Shown here: piece after piece, positions 53,166 through 62,849 of the stretch
Layout: every line of letters begins with the position of its first letter
Numbering within the stretch: position 1 is the first letter of the stretch
Origin: Thioclava dalianensis
GTDB taxonomy: Bacteria > Pseudomonadota > Alphaproteobacteria > Rhodobacterales > Rhodobacteraceae
DNA: 64,000 bases
NCBI RefSeq assembly: GCF_000715505.1
Contig: NZ_JHEH01000001.1
Coordinates: 62,001-126,000, forward strand
Direction of reading: 5' to 3'
Made by a program: the position numbers and the translations under genes
The notes under the pieces: model-generated
The model's input: only the letters and a program-made list of their open reading frames with translations
Database searches by the model: none
What the model was told of the DNA's origin: nothing

Positions 53166-54008
53166 ATGCCAAATTATGACCCCGATCTGATCTTTGATGC
53201 GCAGGGCGGCTACCTCCGCCAGTTCGAGCGTCTGGTGGGGATCATGGCGGCCCTGCGCGACCCAGAGCATGGCTGCCCATGGGATATCGCGCAGGATTAT
53301 GCCTCGATCGCGCCCTACACGATCGAGGAAGCCCATGAAGTCGCGGATGCGATTGCCCGACAGGCTTGGGACGAGCTGCCCGGAGAGCTGGGCGATCTGG
53401 CGCTTCAGGTGATTTATCACGCGCAGATGGCGCGCGAGGACGGGCATTTCGACATCGCCGACGTGCTGGGTGCAATCAATGCCAAGATGGTCGCGCGCCA
53501 CCCGCATGTGTTTGGCGATCAGAGCCGCGACAAGAGCCCTGAGCAGCAGACCGCCGATTGGGAGGCGATCAAGGCCGCAGAGCGCCGCGCTGCGGGCAAA
53601 TCCGAGCGTGTGGGCGTGCTCGATGGGGTGGCGCTCGGCCTGCCCGCATTGACCCGCGCGATCAAGCTGCAAAACCGCGCGGCGCGCGTGGGGTTTGACT
53701 GGCCCGCGACCGATCAGGTGCTCGACAAGATCACCGAGGAGGCCGCCGAGCTCGTCGAGGCGCGCGACGATCTGGGGCCCGAAGAGCTGGCTGAGGAATA
53801 TGGCGACCTGCTTTTCGTCATGGTCAATCTGGGCCGCCATCTGGGGCTGGACCCGGAAGCAGCCCTGCGCGCAGCCAATGCGAAATTCACTCGCCGTTTC
53901 AACTACATCGAGGCCGAACTTGAGACGCGCGGCAAGGTGCCGTCGGACAGCGATCTGGCCGAGATGGACGCGCTTTGGGATCAGGCGAAGGCGGCGGGCG
54001 TCAAGTAG
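53166..54008 (+). CDS. mazG: Nucleoside triphosphate pyrophosphohydrolase MazG
   Basis: A 280-residue house-cleaning NTP pyrophosphatase with two MazG domains. First: GCPWDIAQDYASIAPYTIEEAHEVADA with EExxE-type metal site and GELGDLALQVIYHAQMA. Second: KITEEAAELVEARDD and EYGDLLFVMVNLGRHLG. Full length. Confidence 0.95.
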   Translation: MPNYDPDLIFDAQGGYLRQFERLVGIMAALRDPEHGCPWDIAQDYASIAPYTIEEAHEVADAIARQAWDELPGELGDLALQVIYHAQMAREDGHFDIADVLGAINAKMVARHPHVFGDQSRDKSPEQQTADWEAIKAAERRAAGKSERVGVLDGVALGLPALTRAIKLQNRAARVGFDWPATDQVLDKITEEAAELVEARDDLGPEELAEEYGDLLFVMVNLGRHLGLDPEAALRAANAKFTRRFNYIEAELETRGKVPSDSDLAEMDALWDQAKAAGVK

Positions 54009-54063
54009 CGCGCCGCCCGCCGGGATGCGCAGGTCCGGGCTGGAGAGCCCGGACCCGTCTCAC

Positions 54064-54899
54064 TCAGGCGCTCTCGAAAAGAGCCCGGCGCCGCGCCTGC
54101 CGCGCCCGGATCTTCTCTATATCGGCAACCGGGGTCGCGGCCAGCAGCGTGCGCGTATACTCATGCTGCGGATCTGCGAAAATCGCATCGCGCGACGTGT
54201 GCTCGACGACCTCGCCATCTTTCATCACCATCACCTCATCGGCGAAGTAGCGCACCACCGACAGATCGTGGCTGACAAAGACATAGGTCAGATCAAACTC
54301 GTCCTGCAAATCCTTGAGAAGGTTCAAGACTTGCGCCTGAACCGACAGATCCAAGGCCGAGACCGGCTCGTCGAGGATCAGGATTTTCGGATTGAGCATC
54401 AAGGCCCGCGCAATCGCGATCCGCTGACGTTGACCACCCGAGAACATATGCGGATAGCGGTTGTAGTGCGCCGCCTGTAGCCCGACCTTCTCCAGCATCG
54501 CCTCGGCGCGCGCGCGGCGTTCGGCAGCGGGGATCTTGGTGTTGATGATCAGCGGCTCGGTCAGCACCTCGCCCACCTTCTGGCGCGGATTGAGCGAGCT
54601 ATAGGGGTTTTGAAACACGATCTGGATCTTGGCGCGCAGATCGGGCGTGACCTTGCGCGCGGTGATGTCGATCTTTTGCCCCTCGATCAGCAGATCGCCG
54701 GAATTGGCCGGATCGATCAGCGTCAGGATGCGTGCCAGCGTCGACTTGCCGCAGCCGGACTCGCCCACGATGGCCAGCGTACGCCCCTCTTCGAGCGCGA
54801 AAGAGATCCCGTGCAAGGCGCGGATGACGCGCGCGGGCCGCATGAAGCCGCCCGAGACGATATAGTCACGCGTCACATTGCGGGTTTCGAGAACAACGC

Positions 54900-54903
<4 letters not shown>
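54064..54903 (-). CDS. dppF: Peptide ABC transporter ATPase DppF-type
   Basis: A 279-residue oligopeptide/dipeptide ATPase. Walker A GESGCGKSTLARIL, signature FSGGQRQRIAIARAL, Walker B ILILDEPVSALD; the C-terminal oligo_HPY zone is short. ATG at 54903. Last gene of the five-gene dpp operon. Confidence 0.93.
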
Positions 54904-55733
<830 letters not shown>

Positions 55734-55737
55734 GATA

Positions 55738-56637
55738 TCAGCTCCGCTTCAGTTTCGGGTCGAGCGCATCGCGCAGGCCATCACCCATCAGGTTGATCGC
55801 AAGCACGGTGATCAGGATCGCAAGGCCGGGGAAGGTCACGACCCACCACGCACGCAAGATGAACTCGCGCGCCTCCGACAGCATCGTGCCCCATTCGGGC
55901 GTCGGCGGCTGCGCGCCCATCCCGAGAAAGCCAAGCGCTGCCACATCGAGGATCGCGTTGGAAAAGCTCAGCGTGCCCTGCACGATCAGCGGTGCGAGGC
56001 AGTTGGGCAAAACGGTGCGGAACATCAGCCGTGTATTGCGCGCGCCCGCCACTTGGGCAGCCATCACGTAATCGCGGTTCTTCTCAGACAGCACCGCCGC
56101 GCGGGTCAGACGGGCGAAATGCGGCTGATAGACGATTGCGATGGCGATCATCGCATTGATCAGCCCCGGCCCCAGCACCGCCACGAAGACCAGTGCGAGC
56201 AGCAGCGACGGGAAGGCGAGGATGACATCCATCACGCGCATGATCACCGTGTCGATCCAGCCGCCAAACCAGCCCGCAACCAGACCAAGGATCACCCCCG
56301 CGCTGAGCGCAAGCACGACGACGAAGAAGCCCACGAAGAGCGAGTAGCGCGCGCCGAACAGGAGCCGCGCGAGGATGTCACGCCCGACCGCATCCGTACC
56401 AAGCCAGAAATGGCCATGTGCGGTATCGGTTAAAGGCGGCGCAAGCAGCGCGTCGCGATATTGCATATCGGGGGCATGGGGCGACAGAAATTGCGCGAAG
56501 ATCGCCGATAGGAGGATCAGAGTGAAGACCACAAGCGCAATAACAGCGCCGCGGTTCTCTTTGAAATAAAACCAGAATTCGGCAAGCTGCGCGCGGCGTG
56601 TGCCGACTGGAATCGAGGATTGGGTTTGCTCAGTCAT
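55738..56637 (-). CDS. dppC: Peptide ABC transporter permease DppC-type
   Basis: A 299-residue permease with six helices; BPD_transp_1 domain with GTDAVGRDILARLLFGARYSL and the EAA loop AAQVAGARNTRLMFRTVLPN. I favour ATG 56637, which has an AGGTGAG ribosome site, over the GTG at 56646 overlapping dppB. Confidence 0.93.
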   Translation of the reverse strand: MTEQTQSSIPVGTRRAQLAEFWFYFKENRGAVIALVVFTLILLSAIFAQFLSPHAPDMQYRDALLAPPLTDTAHGHFWLGTDAVGRDILARLLFGARYSLFVGFFVVVLALSAGVILGLVAGWFGGWIDTVIMRVMDVILAFPSLLLALVFVAVLGPGLINAMIAIAIVYQPHFARLTRAAVLSEKNRDYVMAAQVAGARNTRLMFRTVLPNCLAPLIVQGTLSFSNAILDVAALGFLGMGAQPPTPEWGTMLSEAREFILRAWWVVTFPGLAILITVLAINLMGDGLRDALDPKLKRS

Positions 56638-56642
56638 CGCGC

Positions 56643-57650
56643 TCACCTATGCCGGATACGAGGGTTGATTAGACCGTAAAGCAGGTCGACGATCAGGTTC
56701 ACGAGCATCACGATCACAGCGATCAGCAATAGCCCGCCCTGCACCGAGGGGTAGTCGCGCCGAGAGATCGAATCGACCATCCATTTGCCGATGCCCGGCC
56801 AGCTGAAGATCGTCTCGGTCAGGATCGCGCCTGCCATCAGCATACCGACCTGAAGGCCGATGGTGGTGATCACCGGGATCATCGCATTGCGCAACGCATG
56901 GACGCCAATCACGCGGCGCGGCGGCATCCCCTTGGCACGCGCGGTGCGCACGTAATCCTCGCCCAGCACTTCGAGCATGGCCGAGCGAGTCTGGCGGGCG
57001 ATCACGGCAAGCGGAATAGTGGCCAACACGATGGCGGGCAGCACGAGGTGGCTCAGCGCCGAGGTCAGCGCACCCTTTTGCCCCGAGGCAATCGCATCCC
57101 AGATCATGAAATTCGTGCCATTGGGGAAGTAATACATCAGCGAGATCCGCCCCGAGACCGGCGTCCAATGCAGCACGCCCGAGAACAGAATGATCAGCAA
57201 CAGGCCCCACCAGAAGATCGGCATCGAATAGCCCACGAGGGCCGCGCCCATCGAGATCTGGTCGAACCACGAGCCGCGCCGGATCGCGGCCAGCACGCCC
57301 ACCGGCACACCGATGACGATCGCCAGGAACATCGCACAGATGCCCAGCTCCAAAGTGGCGGGAAACAGGGTGAAGAATTCGTGCAGAACCGGACGGTGGG
57401 TCACAAGGCTGTTGCCCAGATCGCCATGCAGCACCTTCCAGACGAATTCGAGATATTGTTGCCAGATCGGCCGGTCAAAGCCGAGGGCGGCGGCGAGTTC
57501 GGCATGGCGCTCGGGCGTGAGCCCATGCTCGCCGGCCATCAGCAGCACCGGGTCGCCGGGCAGAACCCGCACGAAGCCGAAGGCCACGATGGTGATCCCG
57601 ATCAATGTCGGTATCAGCCAGAGAATTTTTCCGATGAAGAATCTGATCAT
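56643..57650 (-). CDS. dppB: Peptide ABC transporter permease DppB-type
   Basis: A 335-residue permease. FFIGKILWLIPTLIGITIV in TM1, the periplasmic GFDRPIWQQYLEFVWKVLHG, and the EAA loop RTARAKGMPPRRVIGVHALRN. Forms the channel with DppC. Confidence 0.93.
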   Translation of the reverse strand: MIRFFIGKILWLIPTLIGITIVAFGFVRVLPGDPVLLMAGEHGLTPERHAELAAALGFDRPIWQQYLEFVWKVLHGDLGNSLVTHRPVLHEFFTLFPATLELGICAMFLAIVIGVPVGVLAAIRRGSWFDQISMGAALVGYSMPIFWWGLLLIILFSGVLHWTPVSGRISLMYYFPNGTNFMIWDAIASGQKGALTSALSHLVLPAIVLATIPLAVIARQTRSAMLEVLGEDYVRTARAKGMPPRRVIGVHALRNAMIPVITTIGLQVGMLMAGAILTETIFSWPGIGKWMVDSISRRDYPSVQGGLLLIAVIVMLVNLIVDLLYGLINPRIRHR

Positions 57651-57682
57651 GTCTGCTCGTTTTCCAGGCGCAAGGAACGGTC

Positions 57683-57710
57683 GAGGCGCCCGGAAACCTC
57701 CGGGCGCCTC
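57683..57710 (-). promoter_or_regulatory. Hairpin between dppA and dppB
   Basis: GAGGCGCCCGG pairs with CCGGGCGCCTC (12 bp counting the closing A-T). No T-run. Likely protects the dppA mRNA end and lowers read-through, giving more binding protein than permease. Confidence 0.7.
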
Positions 57711-57733
57711 ATAAAGTGTTCTAAGAGTACGGA

Positions 57734-59332
57734 TTACTCAGAGATATCAACGCCGTAGAAGTCGTGACCGCCCAGCGGGCTCATCACATAGCCGGTGACT
57801 TTCTTCGACATCGGCATGAACACGGTCGAATGCGCGAGCGTGTCCCACGGAGCTTGCTCTTTGAAGACGACCTGCGCCTGTTCATAAAGCTTCGCACGCT
57901 CGGATTGATCCGAGACCTGCTTGGCCTTGTTGATCAGATCGTTGAAATCCTTGTCGCACCAGAAGGCCCGGTTGGCCCCGGTCTCCGCGCCCGCGCAGCT
58001 CAAAAGCACGCCCAGGAAGTTGTCCGGATCGCCATTGTCGCCGGTCCAGCCGAGGATCACAGCGCCATTGCGGTTCGGATCTTTCGACTTTTCGAGATAC
58101 TCGCCCCATTCATAGGAGACGATATTGGCGGTCACGCCCACTTTGGCGAGATCGGATTGCATCAGTTCGGCGGTCCGGCGCGCGTTGGGCATGTAGGGAC
58201 GCTGAACGGGCATCGCCCAGATGTTCATCGTCAGATCCTTCACGCCCGCATCGGCGAGCATTTTCTTTGCGGCTTCAGGATCGTAGGAGTCGTCCTTGAT
58301 GTCTTTGTTATAGCCCCACATGGTCGGCGGGATCGGGTTCTTGGCGACTTGGCCCGCCCCTTGGAACACCGCGTCGATGATCGCTTGCTTGTTGATCGAC
58401 ATGTTGAGGGCCTTGCGGACCTTGGGATTGTCGAACGGCGCCATCTTGGTGTTATAGGCGAGATAGGCCACGTTCAGACCGGGCTGTTCCTCGACCTTGA
58501 GGTTCGGATCGGCCTTGAGCGCGTCGATATCTGCAGGCGTCGGATAAGGCATGATCTGGCACTCGCCCGCCTGCAATTTCTGCATGCGCACAGCCGGATC
58601 GGGCGTGATCGCAAAGATCAGATCGTCGATCGGCGCTTTGCCCTTGAAGTAGTCCGGGTTCGCTTTGTAGCGGATCACGGCGTCTTTCTGATAGGCGACG
58701 AATTCGAACGGACCGGTGCCCACCGGCACGTTGTTCAGCTCGGCCTCTTTGCCTTCAGAGGCCAGCTTGTCGGTGTATTCCTTGGACATGATCGAGGCGA
58801 AGTCCATCGCGAGATCGGCGAGGAACGGGGCATTCGGCTCGTTCAGCGTGAACTTGACCGTCATGTCATCGACCTTCTCGACCGATTTCAGGATCTTGGG
58901 CAGGTCCATCGCGTTGTAATATTCGTAGGAAATCCCCGGCGCATATTGATAATAGGGGTTATTCTTATCGGCCTGACGGTCGAACGAGAAGACCACGTCA
59001 TCGGCGTTGAAATCGCGAGTGGGCGTAAAGCCCTGGACCGAGTGGAATTTGACACCCGGGCGCAGGTGGAACGTGTAGGTCAGCCCGTCATCCGAGATAT
59101 CCCAGCTTTTGGCCAGACCGGGCTCGACCTCGGTGGTGCCGGGCTTGAACTCGACAAGCTGGTCATAGACCGGATGCGAGGACGCATCGAACGTCGTGCC
59201 GGAAGTGTAGGGCGCGGGATCGAATCCCTCAGGCGATGCCTCGGAGCAATAGACCAGCGTTTTGGCCCCGGCGGCACCGGCAGTCATCGCGACCGCAGCA
59301 GCCCCTGCCAGAAGCATTGAGCGAAGTTTCAT
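57734..59332 (-). CDS. dppA: Dipeptide-binding periplasmic protein DppA
   Basis: A 532-residue SBP_bac_5 protein. Signal peptide MKLRSMLLAGAAAVAMTAGAAGA; the mature part has YCSEASPEGFDPAPYTSGTT, YTFHLRPGVKFHS and NVPVGTGPFEFVAYQKD. First gene of dppABCDF. The 193 bases between it and the transglutaminase gene must contain its promoter; no gene is seen there. Confidence 0.94.
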   Translation of the reverse strand: MKLRSMLLAGAAAVAMTAGAAGAKTLVYCSEASPEGFDPAPYTSGTTFDASSHPVYDQLVEFKPGTTEVEPGLAKSWDISDDGLTYTFHLRPGVKFHSVQGFTPTRDFNADDVVFSFDRQADKNNPYYQYAPGISYEYYNAMDLPKILKSVEKVDDMTVKFTLNEPNAPFLADLAMDFASIMSKEYTDKLASEGKEAELNNVPVGTGPFEFVAYQKDAVIRYKANPDYFKGKAPIDDLIFAITPDPAVRMQKLQAGECQIMPYPTPADIDALKADPNLKVEEQPGLNVAYLAYNTKMAPFDNPKVRKALNMSINKQAIIDAVFQGAGQVAKNPIPPTMWGYNKDIKDDSYDPEAAKKMLADAGVKDLTMNIWAMPVQRPYMPNARRTAELMQSDLAKVGVTANIVSYEWGEYLEKSKDPNRNGAVILGWTGDNGDPDNFLGVLLSCAGAETGANRAFWCDKDFNDLINKAKQVSDQSERAKLYEQAQVVFKEQAPWDTLAHSTVFMPMSKKVTGYVMSPLGGHDFYGVDISE

Positions 59333-59525
59333 GATTTATCCTTCCTGTTAGCTTTAGCCAGATTGTGTCGCCCCGCCATTTTCATCGGTCGGGTTTCGAC
59401 GCAAACTTGTCACAGAGTTAAACTGGGTTTGATCCGCTGGTCAACAAATGCCGTAGCGTTGCCGTGAGCGTCCCGTGACAAAAGCCCTCACTTTGTCGTG
59501 GATCGCGCGGGAAAACAGGGCGCTC

Positions 59526-60404
59526 TTACGCCTGCGGGATCACATCGACCGCCTGAGCGCTTTCCTGACCGCCCGCCCCGCGCATCGCCCCGCGCAGGGG
59601 TGGCACGTCATCATAGTCACGCCCGTAACCCACGGTGATGTAATCCTCGCCCGCGCTTTGATTGTTGGTCGGATCGAACTCGACCCAGCCCATCTCGGCT
59701 CCGGCCCAGGCCCGCACCCAAGCATGCATTGCATCGGCCCCCTCAAGGCGCGGCTGGCCGGGCGGCGGATAGGTGCGCAGGAACCCCGAGACATAGCCCG
59801 CAGGCACCCCAATCCCGCGCAGCGCGCTGATCATGATATGTGAAAAATCCTGACAGACACCGTGGCGCTTGGCGAAGGCTTCGGCCGCGGGCGTGTTCAC
59901 ATCGGTGGCCTGCGCATCAAAGCTCATCTGCGCAAAAAGCGCTTTGCCGACGGCGGTGATCGCCTCATAGACCGTCATGCCGGGGCGCAGTTGATCGCGG
60001 GCAAACGCAGTCATCTCCGGATCTGGCCCGGCGCGCCCCGAGGCTGCGAGGAAATGATGCGGGCTTGCGGGCTCAAGGCTGTGCTGGGCCGCCAGCTCGC
60101 CCGGCAGATCCGAAAGCTGGCGCGAGAAATCAAAGGTCGGGGGCGCGGTCTTGCGCTCGACCTGCGCCGTCATTTGCACCGAAATCTCGGCAATCGGTCG
60201 ATGCCACGCCGCCGATGTCAGCGCAGTGCCGAAGAAATCCACGCTTTCATAGCGCTCCGAAGGGGCCGGGTCGAAGGTCAAAAGCCGCGCGCGAACGACC
60301 TGCGTGCCCGCAATATCCGAGGGCAACAGGCGCAGTAGGTTGCGCGCGTGATCGGTCGGCGAATCGTAGCTATAGGTTAATCTCAGCTTCACCTCATAGA
60401 GCAT
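59526..60404 (-). CDS. Transglutaminase-like family protein
   Basis: A 292-residue protein with a bacterial transglutaminase-like N-terminal beta domain (YEVKLRLTYSYDSPTDHARN) and a papain-like catalytic domain with Cys in HGVCQDFSHIMISALR, His in DAMHAWVRAW and Asp in WVEFDPTN. Probably a cysteine protease or amide-modifying enzyme. Lies 4 bases after the ATP-grasp/alpha-E gene and forms a conserved cluster with it. Confidence 0.9.
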   Translation of the reverse strand: MLYEVKLRLTYSYDSPTDHARNLLRLLPSDIAGTQVVRARLLTFDPAPSERYESVDFFGTALTSAAWHRPIAEISVQMTAQVERKTAPPTFDFSRQLSDLPGELAAQHSLEPASPHHFLAASGRAGPDPEMTAFARDQLRPGMTVYEAITAVGKALFAQMSFDAQATDVNTPAAEAFAKRHGVCQDFSHIMISALRGIGVPAGYVSGFLRTYPPPGQPRLEGADAMHAWVRAWAGAEMGWVEFDPTNNQSAGEDYITVGYGRDYDDVPPLRGAMRGAGGQESAQAVDVIPQA

Positions 60405-60408
60405 TGAT

Positions 60409-62826
60409 TTACCTCATGTATTGATCTGAGATGAGGTCAGAGAGCTGAAAGAGCTGTGTGCGCAGACGCGCCAGAAACTCCGGTGTAACCGAGCGCGGCT
60501 CGGCCACCATCAACTCCGTGCGCAACGGCAAAAGCGCGCGCAGGATCGGCCCGGGTCGGCCGGCACTTTCGGCATTGGGAAGCGCTTCAAGATTTGCTTT
60601 CAAATCATTGATCAAAAACAAGATTGCGCGCGGATTATCGGCGTCGAGGACCAGCAGATCCAGCACGGTCTCGGGGCTTGTGGCCACGCGGTAGCGCCGT
60701 TGATGGGTGATCACGCTATCACCCACCTCGACCACCAGATCGAGCGCGCCCTCGGGGGCTGTCTCATCGCAAAAGCGGATCAACAGAGAGGCGGTCGCGG
60801 CTGAGCGCTCCAGCGCCCGCCCGACCGATAGGAAACGCCAGCCCGCAAAGCGGTACATGTTTTCATGCACAAGGCCGGTAAACCCTGTGATCTTGCGCAA
60901 AAGCACGCCCATCGCGCGGGCGGTATCATCGCCCGGGCGCGCGGTTTCCGTCATTTCCCGGGCTGTCTTGGCCAGATCTTGCAGTGCAAGCCAGCCATCG
61001 GTGGAGAACCGGTCGCGCACTTTCGAGGCACAGATCCGCGCCGCATCGAGCCGCGCGATCAGCCCTGAGGGCACGGGTTCGGAGACATCGATCCCCACAT
61101 CATCGAGAAATTGCGCCAACCGTCTGAGACGTTTCTCGTCGATGCTGCCGGTCGCGGCCAGTCGCAGGTGGTAGGCCCGGATCAGGCGTACCGCATCTTC
61201 GCAGCGCTCGATATAGCGGCCCAGCCAATACAGGTTATCGGCGGCGCGCGCGGGCAGCGTACCGGGGCTGCGACGGCGAAAGCCGCGCGCGCTGTCGGGC
61301 GCCATCGTGAGCGGCGGCACCGCCCGGTCAGAGACGACCCAGACATCGGCCACAGCGCCGCCACTTTGCATCGACAGCGCGGTGGCATCGCCCTGCGGGC
61401 CGATCCGGGCATAGCCCCCCTTCATGAAGCGCCAGCCCTGCGGCGTGCGCGCGGCAAAGACCCGGACCGTCATCGGGCGCGGCTGGAGCGAGCCGCCGCC
61501 CGGTGCATCTTGCCATGCAGGCGTGGTCGAGAGCGTCACCGCCTCTTGACCGACAAGCTGGCCGCCCTCAGCCTCCAGCCACTGCGCGATGGAGCTGCGC
61601 GCGACACCGCGAAACGCCCCGCCAAGCGCCGTGGTGGCATCGAGATCAAAGGGCAGATCTACCGCCATCGCAGGCCCGATCATCATCTGATCGGCATGCG
61701 CGCGCACATGCGCACGCTCGCGCGCTGCGCCGCACCACCATGTCGCGATATTGGGCATCTTCAGCGGCTGGCCGTGCAGCACCCGCGAAATATGGGGTAA
61801 GAAGGCCATCAATGCGCGGGTCTCCAACACGCCCGCGCCAAGCGCATTGACCATCGCGATATTGCCCAGCCGCACCGCCTCCATCATCCCCGGCGTACCG
61901 ATCTGGCTATGCGGAGAGAGCGCCAGCGGATCCATGAAGCCCGCATCCATCCGACGCCAAAGCGCCCCTAAAGGCTGCGGCCCCTCGATGGTGCGCACCA
62001 TGGCCTGACCGTTCTCGACGAGCAGATCCTCGCCTTCCAGCAGCGGCAGACCCAGATAGCGCGCGATATAGGTATGCTCGTAATAGCCATCGCTCGCCGG
62101 GCCCGGCGTCAGGATCGCGGCGCGCGCGGGGCGCTCACGCCCCTGCCCGCTCAGGTCCTCAAGCGCGTTGCGGAATTCGGTGAAAAAGCCCGCCAGCTTG
62201 TGGATACGGTCGCGCGGGAAGCGTTCGGGGAAGATCCGCCCCGTGGCCATCCGGTTTTCCAGCGCAAAGCCCGCGCCCGAAGGCGCCTGCGCCCGGTCGC
62301 CAAGGACAAACCATGTGCCATCGGGCGAGCGTCCGATCTCGAAGGCGAGAAAATGCAGGTAATGCCCACCGCGCGGCGGCACGCCCACCATCGGACGCAG
62401 CCAGTGGCGATTGCCCGCGATGAGTTCGGGCGGCAGATGCCCGTCCGAGACCAGACGCCCCGGCCCGTAGAGATCCGCCATCACCGCTTCAAGCAGATCG
62501 GCGCGCTGCGCCAGCCCCTCGCAGATACCCGCCCATTCCCGCTCGTGCAGGATCACCGGGATATGGCTGAGCGGCCATTCGCGCTCGGCTAGCACATCAT
62601 TGGAATAGCGCCGGTAATAGACGCCCGCATCGCGCAGATATTGATCGCCACGTTCGAACCGGCGCGGGATCTCCTCCGGCTCCAGCGACAAGAACCGCTC
62701 GACGAAGGGCCGCCAGACGGGCCGCATATTGCCTTGCGCGTCAAACAGCTCATCGGCGACGCCGGGCGCTGGCTGGTAGCTCTCCAGCAGGCGGTGGCGC
62801 GCGAAGGGGCTTGGCTTGGACAACAT
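60409..62826 (-). CDS. Circularly permuted ATP-grasp fused to alpha-E domain
   Basis: An 805-residue fusion. Residues about 1-480 are the CP_ATPgrasp (DUF404/DUF407) domain, with FERGDQYLRDAGVYYRRY, DRAQAPSGAGFALENRM and LTPGPASDGYYEHTYIARYLG; residues about 495-805 are the alpha-E (DUF403) domain beginning LPARAADNLYWLGRYIERCED. Elsewhere these are two genes. Predicted to ligate a peptide-like substrate; the substrate is unknown. Confidence 0.9.
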   Translation of the reverse strand: MLSKPSPFARHRLLESYQPAPGVADELFDAQGNMRPVWRPFVERFLSLEPEEIPRRFERGDQYLRDAGVYYRRYSNDVLAEREWPLSHIPVILHEREWAGICEGLAQRADLLEAVMADLYGPGRLVSDGHLPPELIAGNRHWLRPMVGVPPRGGHYLHFLAFEIGRSPDGTWFVLGDRAQAPSGAGFALENRMATGRIFPERFPRDRIHKLAGFFTEFRNALEDLSGQGRERPARAAILTPGPASDGYYEHTYIARYLGLPLLEGEDLLVENGQAMVRTIEGPQPLGALWRRMDAGFMDPLALSPHSQIGTPGMMEAVRLGNIAMVNALGAGVLETRALMAFLPHISRVLHGQPLKMPNIATWWCGAARERAHVRAHADQMMIGPAMAVDLPFDLDATTALGGAFRGVARSSIAQWLEAEGGQLVGQEAVTLSTTPAWQDAPGGGSLQPRPMTVRVFAARTPQGWRFMKGGYARIGPQGDATALSMQSGGAVADVWVVSDRAVPPLTMAPDSARGFRRRSPGTLPARAADNLYWLGRYIERCEDAVRLIRAYHLRLAATGSIDEKRLRRLAQFLDDVGIDVSEPVPSGLIARLDAARICASKVRDRFSTDGWLALQDLAKTAREMTETARPGDDTARAMGVLLRKITGFTGLVHENMYRFAGWRFLSVGRALERSAATASLLIRFCDETAPEGALDLVVEVGDSVITHQRRYRVATSPETVLDLLVLDADNPRAILFLINDLKANLEALPNAESAGRPGPILRALLPLRTELMVAEPRSVTPEFLARLRTQLFQLSDLISDQYMR

Positions 62827-62849
62827 GCGGGCTCCGGGATCTTCTTGGG

